Positions 8,348 to 15,211 of a stretch of 64,000 nucleotides of DNA are shown in pieces. The stretch covers positions 254,889 to 318,888 of the forward strand of contig NZ_BMUT01000009.1 of NCBI RefSeq assembly GCF_014650335.1. The letters are read 5' to 3'. The notes beneath the pieces are model-generated. The model saw only the letters and a program-made list of their open reading frames with translations, did no database searches and had not been told where the DNA came from. The stretch comes from Streptomyces hiroshimensis (GTDB taxonomy: Bacteria; Actinomycetota; Actinomycetes; Streptomycetales; Streptomycetaceae). Both the position numbers and the translations under genes were made by a program. Each line of letters starts with the position of its first letter. Position 1 is the first letter of the stretch.

Positions 8348-9542
8348 GGACGGCCTCCTGCGCGCTGCCGAGGCGGCGCAGGTCGTCGACGGCGACCGCG
8401 AGCTCGTCCTCGGTGACGTCGTTGACGAAGACCGCCTCGCCGATGCCGGCCGGGAGCGGCAGCCGCTGCTGCCCGTCGCGGTGGCGCACGGTGTCGGCCA
8501 GCGCCTCGGCCAGCAGGCCCGGCTCCAGCAGGGCGTTCCAGCTGGGCAGTTCGAGGGAGCGCATCACGGCCAGGACGCGGTCGCGCTGCCCGGTGGAGAC
8601 CAGGCCGCGGCGCCAGCCGAGGACGGTGGTCAGCGCCATGTCGACGCACACCGCCTCGCCGTGCAGCAGGGCGGGCAGGGCGTGCATCTCGACGGTGGGG
8701 CTGAAGGTGTGCCCGTAGTCGACGACGCGCTCCAGCTCGGTCTCCCACAGGTTGGGCTGGAGCTCCTCCAGCATCCCGTGGATGGCGCGCTGGACGACCT
8801 CGCTCGCGGCGCGCTCCAGGGCGGGGGTGGTGCCCTGGAACTTCTCGTCCAGCAGCCGCGGGCCGTACTCCTCCAGCAGGTCGAACAGGCGCGCGTCCTT
8901 GATCAGGGCCATCTTGAGGATCTCGGCGAGGCCGTTGGCGATGTGCCGGCGGTCGACGGTGACCAGGAAGGAGCGGTCGAGGAGGGTGAGGGAGGACGCG
9001 AAGTAGGTGCCCAGGCGGTTCTTGTGGTTGTTGAAGTTCACGCCGGTCTTGACCCCCACGCCCGCGTCGACGAGGCCGATGAGCGTGGTGGGGACGCGGA
9101 CGACGGGCGTGCCGCGGCGGTAGAGGTTGGCGACCAGGCCCACGATGTCCATCAGCACGCCGCCGCCGATCACGACGATCGGCTCGCGCCGGCGGTCGAT
9201 GCCGAAGGCGTCCAGGGCGCGCACGATCTCCGTGGCGGTGTCCAGGCTCTTGACGGTCTCGTCCACCTGCACGGCGTGCAGCGCGTACTCGACGCCGTGG
9301 TGCGCGAAGTAGCTGCGGATGCGGTCGCCGTGCAGCGCGAGGACGTTGGCATCGACGACGACGAAGCGGCGGATGCGCTCGGGGCGCTGCCCCGCGTGTC
9401 CGAGCAGCGCGGTGTTGCCGAGCCCGAAGGCGTCGTCGCACACCTGGATCTCGTAGTGCACGGGCATCGACGCGCTGACCTTCCAGGCGTCCACGCGGTC
9501 GCTCCGCGTCACGAGTCCCGGCGTCGTTACGGGCTTCTCCAT
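8340..9542 (-). CDS. Sedoheptulose-7-phosphate cyclase, 2-epi-5-epi-valiolone synthase type
   Basis: 400 residues, a dehydroquinate-synthase-fold enzyme. The segment IGGGVLMDIVGLVANLYRRG, then VPTTLIGLVDAGVGVKTGVN and NNHKNRLGTYFA, is characteristic of sugar-phosphate cyclases that convert sedoheptulose 7-phosphate to a C7 cyclitol, rather than of AroB. Predicted metal ligands are Glu in NGLAEILK, His in DYGHTFSP and His in LLHGEAV. NAD and metal dependence follow from the family. It is the first gene of a leftward operon (cyclase, cupin, cupin, oxidase, two acyltransferases). GGGGGAG precedes the ATG. Which of the known products (2-epi-5-epi-valiolone, 2-epi-valiolone or desmethyl-4-deoxygadusol) forms needs alignment of the discriminating active-site residues; EEVS type is the best guess. 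Confidence 0.88.
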   Translation of the reverse strand: MEKPVTTPGLVTRSDRVDAWKVSASMPVHYEIQVCDDAFGLGNTALLGHAGQRPERIRRFVVVDANVLALHGDRIRSYFAHHGVEYALHAVQVDETVKSLDTATEIVRALDAFGIDRRREPIVVIGGGVLMDIVGLVANLYRRGTPVVRVPTTLIGLVDAGVGVKTGVNFNNHKNRLGTYFASSLTLLDRSFLVTVDRRHIANGLAEILKMALIKDARLFDLLEEYGPRLLDEKFQGTTPALERAASEVVQRAIHGMLEELQPNLWETELERVVDYGHTFSPTVEMHALPALLHGEAVCVDMALTTVLGWRRGLVSTGQRDRVLAVMRSLELPSWNALLEPGLLAEALADTVRHRDGQQRLPLPAGIGEAVFVNDVTEDELAVAVDDLRRLGSAQEAVRA

Positions 9543-9667
9543 CACGTTCTCTCCCCCGAGGGTTCGGTGTTCTGCGGTGATTCGGGAAGTGATCGTGGAA
9601 GGCGGTAAGCCGCGCCGCCAAGCCCGTATCGCGTTGCTGTCAGATGGCAAAGGAGTTGTCAGGTACG

Positions 9668-9700
9668 GGAATTGGGGGAGATGACACTCCCGTGAATTCC
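9668..9700. promoter_or_regulatory. Interrupted inverted repeat in the divergent cyclase/transaldolase-like promoter region
   Basis: Outer arms GGAATT (9668-9673) and AATTCC (9695-9700) enclose inner arms GGGAG (9676-9680) and CTCCC (9687-9691). This lies midway between the two divergent start codons (9542 and 9760) and could be an operator for a dimeric regulator. No regulator is known to bind it. Confidence 0.4.
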
Positions 9701-9754
9701 TGACGCTTGCGCGCCGCAGAATTGCCGGAGGCGGGTGGTACGCCGCAGAGTTCC

Positions 9755-9770
9755 GGTCCATGACTGGACC
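9755..9770. promoter_or_regulatory. Inverted repeat GGTCCA-TGAC-TGGACC across the start codon of the first transaldolase-like gene
   Basis: Perfect 6-bp arms with a 4-bp spacer; the start codon at 9760-9762 lies inside it. The half TGACTGGACC resembles the operator-like TGACTGGTCC in the PucR-regulator promoter at 15122. It could act as a DNA operator or as an mRNA hairpin masking the start. Confidence 0.4.
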
Positions 9771-10794
9771 CCTGACCGCGACCCTCGACCGACCGGTCCA
9801 CGGCGGCGCACCGGCCCGCCCGGCCGTGTCCGTATGGATCGAGGACGCCGGCCGCGACCGGCTCACCCCCGGCGCGCTGCGGCGGCTCGTCCACGACCGG
9901 CAGGTCACCGGCCTCGCCTGCGGCCCGCACGCCACCACGGAGGAGCTGCGCCGGGCCTGCGCCGCACTGTCCCCCGCCGGCGGCGGCGCCGGCAGCGGCA
10001 CGGTCTCCGCCGAGCTCACCGTGCGCGGCGCGGGCGACGCCGCCGCGGTGCTGGGCGAGGCCCGCGTCCTGCACGGGCTCGTCGCCCGCCCCGGCCTGCT
10101 GGTCTGCGTGCCGGCCGCGCCCCGGGCGCTGCCCGCCGTGGCGGACCTGCTGGCCGAGGGCATCGGCGTGCACGTGGCCTGGATCGGCTCGGCCGCCCGC
10201 TACGGGCGGGTCCTCGACGCCTTCCGCGCGGGCCTGGAGCGCGCCCGCGCCGCGGGGCTGGACCTCTCCGGCCTGCACACCGCCGCCTCCGTGCCCGTAC
10301 GCCGGATCGACGCCGTCGTCGACGCCCGGCTGGACGCGGTCGGCGGGCACGAGACGGCGGCGCTGCGCGGCCGGGCGGGCCTCGCCACCGCCCGGCTCGT
10401 GCAGCGCGCGCACCGGGATTTCCTCGCGTCGCCGCGCTGGCGCGCCCTGGCCGCGGCCGGTGCGCGGGAGCCGCGGCCCGTGTGGTCCCTCGGCGGCCCG
10501 CCCGTCCGCTCCGGCAGCCTGCCCGTCCGCTCCGGAAAAAGTGACATTCTCGCCGGGCTCGCGGAACTCGCGGCGCCGGGCGCGACCCTCGCCCTGCCGG
10601 AGGGCGCGCGCGGTGCCCTCGGCGGGGTGCCGTCGGTAACCCCGGCCGGGCCGGCGGGCGGCGGCCGGGATGACCTGCGCCACGACGAAGCGCGACGCAC
10701 CATCAGCTTCCTTGACTGGTACGGCATTTCCGCCGAGGATTCCGCGGCGTGCATCGAGCGGCGCGGTCTCGCACGAATGCTGCCGGCAAGGTGA
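9760..10794 (+). CDS. Transaldolase-like protein lacking the Schiff-base lysine, copy 1
   Basis: 344 residues with transaldolase architecture: SVWIEDAGRDRLTPGALRRL at the N-terminus, then LLAEGIGVHVAWIGSAARYG, and FLASPRWRALAAAGAREPRP as in actinobacterial Tal. The catalytic block, normally VKIPAT, reads VCVPAA, so the Schiff-base Lys is Cys. The LTLIFS strand is also altered (VAWIGS). Normal transaldolase activity is therefore unlikely; a structural, regulatory or altered catalytic role is possible. It is divergent from the cyclase, whose substrate is a C7 sugar phosphate, which ties it to the pathway. ATG overlaps an inverted repeat and the ribosome site is weak. Confidence 0.8.
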   Translation: MTGPLTATLDRPVHGGAPARPAVSVWIEDAGRDRLTPGALRRLVHDRQVTGLACGPHATTEELRRACAALSPAGGGAGSGTVSAELTVRGAGDAAAVLGEARVLHGLVARPGLLVCVPAAPRALPAVADLLAEGIGVHVAWIGSAARYGRVLDAFRAGLERARAAGLDLSGLHTAASVPVRRIDAVVDARLDAVGGHETAALRGRAGLATARLVQRAHRDFLASPRWRALAAAGAREPRPVWSLGGPPVRSGSLPVRSGKSDILAGLAELAAPGATLALPEGARGALGGVPSVTPAGPAGGGRDDLRHDEARRTISFLDWYGISAEDSAACIERRGLARMLPAR

Positions 10795-10847
10795 TGCCGC
10801 CGGGAACGTGATGCTGCCGGATGGCCGGCAGGGCAAGGAGTGACAAG

Positions 10848-11993
10848 GTGTGCGGCGCGGGCGTCATCAGCCTGCTGGCGGACGAGGGCGTCTCGCGCTG
10901 GCTGGACGGTGCCGGGTGGCACGAGCCCAACCCGCGCCGGCTGGCCCGGCTCGTCGACGACGGGCTGATCACCGGGCTGGCCCTGGGGCCCGAGCCCCTG
11001 ACCCGGTCCCTGCGCCGGCGCGCCCGCGCACCGTGGGCGGGCCGCCCGCTGCGCGAGGCCGGGCCGTGCGCCGAGTCGCTGCTCGCCGCCGAGGCCCGGC
11101 GCGCCTGCGACGTGCTGCTGCCCGTCCACGAGCGCACCGGCGGCCGCGACGGGCACGTCGCGGTGGAGGTCGGCCCCGTCGCGGACACGGCGACGGCGCT
11201 GCGCCTGTGGCGGGCCGTGGACCGCCCCAACGCCCTGGTCGCCCTGCCCGCCTGCCCCGAGGGGCTGGCCGCGGCCGCCGACTGCCTGGCCGAGGGCGTC
11301 GGCGTGGACGTCGGGCCCGTGCTCTCGCCCGCCCACTACGACCTCGCGGCCGCCGCCTGGCTGGACGGCCTGAGCCGGGCCCGCCGCGCGGGCCGCGACC
11401 TCGCCGCGCTCCAGGCCGTCGTCTCGGTGCCGCTGGCGCCCGTGGACGCCGCCTTCGACGAGCGGCTGCGCCGTTCCTCCTCGGAGGCGGCGCAGGTGAT
11501 GCGGGGAGAGGCCGCGCTCGCGTCGGCGCGGCTCGTCTTCCACTGCCACGAGCAGCTGCTCGCCGGGCCCGCCTGGCGCGAGCTCGCGGCCCACGGCGCC
11601 CGCCCGCACCGGATGCGCTGGACGGACACGGCCGTACGGACCCCGGGCATCCCCGACACCCGCTACGTGGACGAGCTCGTCGTCTGGGACGCCATCACCA
11701 CCATGAGCCCGGCGACGCTGGAGGCCGTCGCCGAGCGCGGCAACCCGCGCGGCGACGCCGTGACCGGGCGGGGCCGCGCCGCCGCCCGGGTCCTGGACTC
11801 CCTGGAGATCCTGGGCGCCGGCTACGTGCACACCACGCGCGAGCTGGCCGACCGCGCCGTGCGGCTGCGGTCCCTGCGCTGGAGCGAGCTGCTCGGCGCC
11901 GTCAGCGCCAGCAGCGGGGCCGCCTTCACCACGGTCTCCTCGAACTCCTCCGCCGCGTCGGAGAGGTCGACGATCGCGCCGCCCACCCCGTAG
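10848..11993 (+). CDS. Transaldolase-like protein lacking the Schiff-base lysine, copy 2
   Basis: 381 residues, paralogous to the preceding gene: LADEGVSRWLD..PNPRRLARLVDDGLITGLALGP, then CLAEGVGVDVGPVLSPAHYD, and YVDELVVWDAITTMSPATLE, which matches the C-terminal Tal signature. The expected VKIPAT is VALPAC, so the catalytic Lys is Ala. GTG at 10848 is chosen because AAGGAG precedes it by 7 nt; an upstream ATG at 10821 lacks this. The last ~57 codons lie antisense over the 3' end of the aminodeoxychorismate synthase gene, and the final ~30 residues (Ser/Thr-rich) look like non-homologous extension. Confidence 0.78.
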   Translation: MCGAGVISLLADEGVSRWLDGAGWHEPNPRRLARLVDDGLITGLALGPEPLTRSLRRRARAPWAGRPLREAGPCAESLLAAEARRACDVLLPVHERTGGRDGHVAVEVGPVADTATALRLWRAVDRPNALVALPACPEGLAAAADCLAEGVGVDVGPVLSPAHYDLAAAAWLDGLSRARRAGRDLAALQAVVSVPLAPVDAAFDERLRRSSSEAAQVMRGEAALASARLVFHCHEQLLAGPAWRELAAHGARPHRMRWTDTAVRTPGIPDTRYVDELVVWDAITTMSPATLEAVAERGNPRGDAVTGRGRAAARVLDSLEILGAGYVHTTRELADRAVRLRSLRWSELLGAVSASSGAAFTTVSSNSSAASERSTIAPPTP

Positions 11994-14011
11994 CGGACCC
12001 GCCCGGGCGTGACCACGGCCGTGCGGATGACGATGCTCAGGTCGGCGGCCCCGGTCAGCGAGAAGTAGCCGAGGGCGCCGGAGTAGACGCCGCGCGGGCC
12101 GTTCTCCAGGTGGTCGATGATGCGCATGGTGCGCAGCTTCGGCGCGCCGGTCATCGAGCCGCCGGGGAAGGCGGTGCGGACGCAGGCCACCGCCGAGACG
12201 TCCGGGCGGAGCGTGGCCCGCACGGTGCTCACCAGCTGGTGCACCGTCGCGTACGTCTCCACCCGGAAGCTGCCGGACGCGTCCACGCTGCCGGTCTCGG
12301 CGCAGCGGCCCAGGTCGTTGCGGACCAGGTCGACGATCATCAGATTCTCGGCGCGGTCCTTCTCGTGGACGAGCAGCTCGGCGCGGAGCGCCGCGTCCTC
12401 CTGCTCCGTCGCGCCGCGCGGGCGGGTGCCCTTGATGGGACGGGACTCGGCCGCGCCGTTCCTGTCGACGCGCAGGAACCGCTCCGGCGAGGTGCTCAGC
12501 ACCGACAGGTCGCCGAAGCGCAGCAGCGCGCCGAACGGGGCCGGGCTGAAGCGGCGCAGGTACTGGTAGCCCTGCCAGGGGTCGAGGTCGCCGCGCGCCT
12601 CGGCCATGTTCGTCAGGCACACCTCGTACGTCTCGCCCGCCGCGATCTCCTCCAGGCACTCGTCGATCAGGCCCAGGTAGGCGGAGCGGTCGTGGCGCAG
12701 GCGCGCTTCCGACAGGGGCGCCGGGGGACCGGCGTACGGGGTCCGCTCGCCGGCCAGGGCGGCGAGCCGGCGGGCGGTCGCGGCCAGCCAGGCGCGGGCG
12801 TCGCGCTCGCTCCCGCGTCCGTCCTCGTTCCCGTCCTCGGCCAGGGCCAGCAGGTACGTGGTGCCGGTCGCGTGGTCGAGGACGACGGCCCGGTCGGCGA
12901 AGACCATGTACGCGTCCGGCTCCTCAGAGCGGTGCACGGCCCGGCTGCCGCACTCGGCCTTCAGCTCGTAGCCCAGGTAGCCCACCCAGCCGAGCGCGAA
13001 GTCGAAGGGCAGCTCCGGGACGCTCGCGCGGGTCGCGGCGAGGTCGCGGTCGAGCCACTCCAGGAAGGCGCCCGAGACGATGTCGGTGCGGGCGCCTCCG
13101 GCGGAGTGCACCGTGACGGTGGAGGTCCACACGTCGGCCTTGGCGACGCGGGCGAGCGGGCCCGAGGCGTCCCCCATGAAGGAGAAGCGGCCCAGTTCGC
13201 CGTCGCGGCGGCTGCTGTCCAGCCAGAAGGTGTGCGGGTTGCTTCCGTGCCGGCCGTCGCCGTCGTTGCCGTCGCCGTCGCCGCCGAAGAGGCGGGCGTG
13301 GACGGTCTCGTCGTCCCAGCGGGTGGGCAGCTGCTCGGCGAGGACGCGGAGGGTGCGGCGGGGGTGGGCGGCGGGCGCCGGGGGCGCTTGGGTGAGCTCG
13401 ACCGTGGGCCGGTTCGCGGTCCGGTTCGCCGGCCGCCGCTCCTCCGTCAGCCTGCGGAAGTTGGCCAGCAGCTCGATGCCGTAGTGGCTGCCCGCCGACT
13501 CGGGGTGGAACTGCACGCCCCACTGCGGCCGCTCCCGGTGCTCCAGGCCCATCAGCACCCCGTCGGGCGTCCAGGCCGTCGCCTTCAGGACGCCGGGCAG
13601 GTCGGTGACGGCGAGGGAGTGGTAGCGCACGACCTCGAAGGGCGAGGGCAGGCCGGCGAAGAGGCCGGTGCCGTCGTGCAGGACGGGGGAGGTGCGGCCG
13701 TGGTGCGGGCGCGGGGCCCGGCCGACGGTCGCGCCGTGCAGCATCCCGATGCCCTGGTGCCCCAGGCACACGCCCAGCAGCGGCAGGTCGGTGCGCTCGG
13801 CGATGGCGCGGCAGATCCCGAAGTCGGCGTCGCGCAGCGGGGTGCCGGGCCCGGGGGAGAGGACGACGTTGTCGAACTCCGCGAGGCGGCCGGGGTGCCA
13901 GTCCGGGTCGTCGTTGCGGACGACCTCCGGCGGCTGCCCGTTCACGCGGGCCAGGTAGTGGAACAGGTTGTAGGTGAAGGAGTCGTAGTTGTCGACGAGC
14001 AGAGTGCGCAC
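11822..14011 (-). CDS. pabAB: Fused aminodeoxychorismate synthase PabA-PabB
   Basis: 729 residues. Residues 1-190 form the glutamine amidotransferase: LLVDNYDSFTYNLFHYL, LSPGPGTP, the nucleophile in LLGVCLGHQGI and the HPES His/Glu. Residues ~210-705 form the chorismate-binding half with SRPIKGTRPRG, where the Lys of PIKGT marks PabB-type (aminodeoxychorismate) rather than anthranilate synthase, then DLVRNDLGR and FPGGSMTGAPK. It makes 4-amino-4-deoxychorismate from chorismate and Gln. Fused PabAB in actinomycete clusters usually supplies p-aminobenzoate or p-aminophenylalanine units to an antibiotic; no lyase or mutase lies nearby. GTG start. The C-terminus runs ~25 residues past the usual end and overlaps the opposite-strand gene by 172 nt. 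Confidence 0.93.
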   Translation of the reverse strand: MRTLLVDNYDSFTYNLFHYLARVNGQPPEVVRNDDPDWHPGRLAEFDNVVLSPGPGTPLRDADFGICRAIAERTDLPLLGVCLGHQGIGMLHGATVGRAPRPHHGRTSPVLHDGTGLFAGLPSPFEVVRYHSLAVTDLPGVLKATAWTPDGVLMGLEHRERPQWGVQFHPESAGSHYGIELLANFRRLTEERRPANRTANRPTVELTQAPPAPAAHPRRTLRVLAEQLPTRWDDETVHARLFGGDGDGNDGDGRHGSNPHTFWLDSSRRDGELGRFSFMGDASGPLARVAKADVWTSTVTVHSAGGARTDIVSGAFLEWLDRDLAATRASVPELPFDFALGWVGYLGYELKAECGSRAVHRSEEPDAYMVFADRAVVLDHATGTTYLLALAEDGNEDGRGSERDARAWLAATARRLAALAGERTPYAGPPAPLSEARLRHDRSAYLGLIDECLEEIAAGETYEVCLTNMAEARGDLDPWQGYQYLRRFSPAPFGALLRFGDLSVLSTSPERFLRVDRNGAAESRPIKGTRPRGATEQEDAALRAELLVHEKDRAENLMIVDLVRNDLGRCAETGSVDASGSFRVETYATVHQLVSTVRATLRPDVSAVACVRTAFPGGSMTGAPKLRTMRIIDHLENGPRGVYSGALGYFSLTGAADLSIVIRTAVVTPGRVRYGVGGAIVDLSDAAEEFEETVVKAAPLLALTAPSSSLQRRDRSRTARSASSRVVCT

Positions 14012-14031
14012 AGTGATGTCGTCCGTGGAGA

Positions 14032-14110
14032 GTGCCGTGAGGTGCGTGCCGTGAAGTGCCGTGAGGAGTGCCGTGGAGAGTGCTGTGAGGGTGCCGTGAT
14101 GGTGCCGTAA
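14032..14110. repeat. Degenerate tandem repeat of GTGCCGTGA upstream of pabAB
   Basis: About seven imperfect copies of (A/G)GTGCCGTGA in 80 bp, filling the gap between the methyltransferase and pabAB start codon. It is probably slippage-derived; a binding array for a regulator is possible. Confidence 0.5.
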
Positions 14111-14168
14111 GGCCGGGGCCGGGTGTTCGCCGGGGTCGTGCGGGCGTTCGCCGCCGGCCGGGCGCGCT

Positions 14169-14969
14169 CTAGGCGGCGGGTCTCAGCGCAGCCCTTGCCG
14201 CGGTCACTTCGAGCAGCATGTGCTCGACCGTCTCCTGCCCCTCCCGGACCCTCCGGCTGCGCAGGACCCGCAGCCCGCGCCCGCACTCGCGGGCCGTCCG
14301 GCGCAGGCCGAGGATGTCGCCGCGGTCGCTGAAGTGGAGCAGGACCCGCCCGCCCGGCGCCAGGTGGTCGTGCGCGCCGGCCAGGTAGCGGCGGTGGGCC
14401 GCGTACCCGGCGTCGACGTAGGCGCGCTCGTGCATCGACCCGTAGACGTAGTGCTCCGGCGCTTTGACGAAGTTGGAGTGCCAGTAGACGGTGTCGAAGC
14501 GCTCGCCCTCGCCGTCCTTGCCGTCCTCGCCGAGCTCGCGGAGCGGGGCGAACAGGTCGCCGCAGAGCGTTCGGACGCGGTCGGCGACGCCGTGCCGGGC
14601 GGCGTTGAGGGCGGTGTTGCGGGCGGCCTGCGGGCTGATGTCGGAGGCCACGACGCGGCCGTGCCCGGTGAGGGCGGCGGTGACGGCGATGACGCCCGTG
14701 CCGCAGCCGATCTCCAGCAGGGAGCGGGGCCGTCCGTGCGGCCGTCCGTGCGGTCGTCCGTGCGGCGGGCCGGCGAGCTCTGCGTCGAGCAGCTCCATGG
14801 CCACCCCCGTCGCCGCGGAGAACGGCGGGGCGAACACGCCGTCCAGAAGGTCCCACTCCCGGCCGTCCAGAGTGAAGACGTCCGGCCGGTCGGGCCGGTG
14901 CAGCGACTCCGCGCTGCGCCGGAGCGATCGCACGTAACTCTGTAGGTGCGCCTGTCCTGTTTCCTGCAT
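14169..14969 (-). CDS. Class I SAM-dependent methyltransferase
   Basis: 266 residues. Motif I LLEIGCGTGVIAVT binds SAM, VVASDISPQAARNTALNA is the acidic strand 2 and GDLFAPL follows. The overall shape resembles the HemK/PrmC and MTS small-methyltransferase group, but the NPPY motif is replaced by WHSNF, so it is not a glutamine methyltransferase. A (PHGR)3 insertion at residues ~82-94 comes from a 12-bp DNA tandem repeat at about 14720-14765. It is upstream of pabAB on the same strand and is probably a tailoring enzyme of this cluster. ATG at 14969 is preceded by GGGGGGA; an upstream in-frame start at 15029 is less likely. Confidence 0.8.
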   Translation of the reverse strand: MQETGQAHLQSYVRSLRRSAESLHRPDRPDVFTLDGREWDLLDGVFAPPFSAATGVAMELLDAELAGPPHGRPHGRPHGRPRSLLEIGCGTGVIAVTAALTGHGRVVASDISPQAARNTALNAARHGVADRVRTLCGDLFAPLRELGEDGKDGEGERFDTVYWHSNFVKAPEHYVYGSMHERAYVDAGYAAHRRYLAGAHDHLAPGGRVLLHFSDRGDILGLRRTARECGRGLRVLRSRRVREGQETVEHMLLEVTAARAALRPAA

Positions 14970-15120
14970 TTCGTCCCCCCAGTCAGAACCGGCGCGCGCT
15001 TGCTGCGGCGCGCGCCACGCACCCTTCACCCTTGCTGAAACCGCAGGTCAGGGGAAGGTGGGCGGTTCACCGTGTGGGGCGGGGAGGGGTGTGGACGGTG
15101 TACACCAAGACCGGGCAAAG

Positions 15121-15150
15121 TTGACTGGTCCAGTCCAATCCGCTTACGTT
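15121..15150 (+). promoter_or_regulatory. Promoter of the PucR-family regulator with embedded operator palindrome
   Basis: TTGACT (15121-15126) and TACGTT (15145-15150) are separated by 18 bp, a housekeeping-sigma-type promoter 60 nt upstream of the regulator start. Between the boxes lies the perfect palindrome GACTGG-T-CCAGTC (15123-15135). A protein bound there would block RNA polymerase, suggesting repression or autoregulation. Confidence 0.6.
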
Positions 15151-15211
15151 CACCCGCGGGGGGACGCTTCACCTGAAGGGTCCGGAGAGAGACGACTCTG
15201 GGGGTACGGAG

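Noticed and set aside
9543..10163. In-frame 207-codon N-terminal extension of the sugar-phosphate cyclase
   Set aside because: The extension is Ser/Arg/Pro-rich shadow sequence antisense to the transaldolase-like gene. The ATG at 9542 has a good ribosome site and matches the family start.
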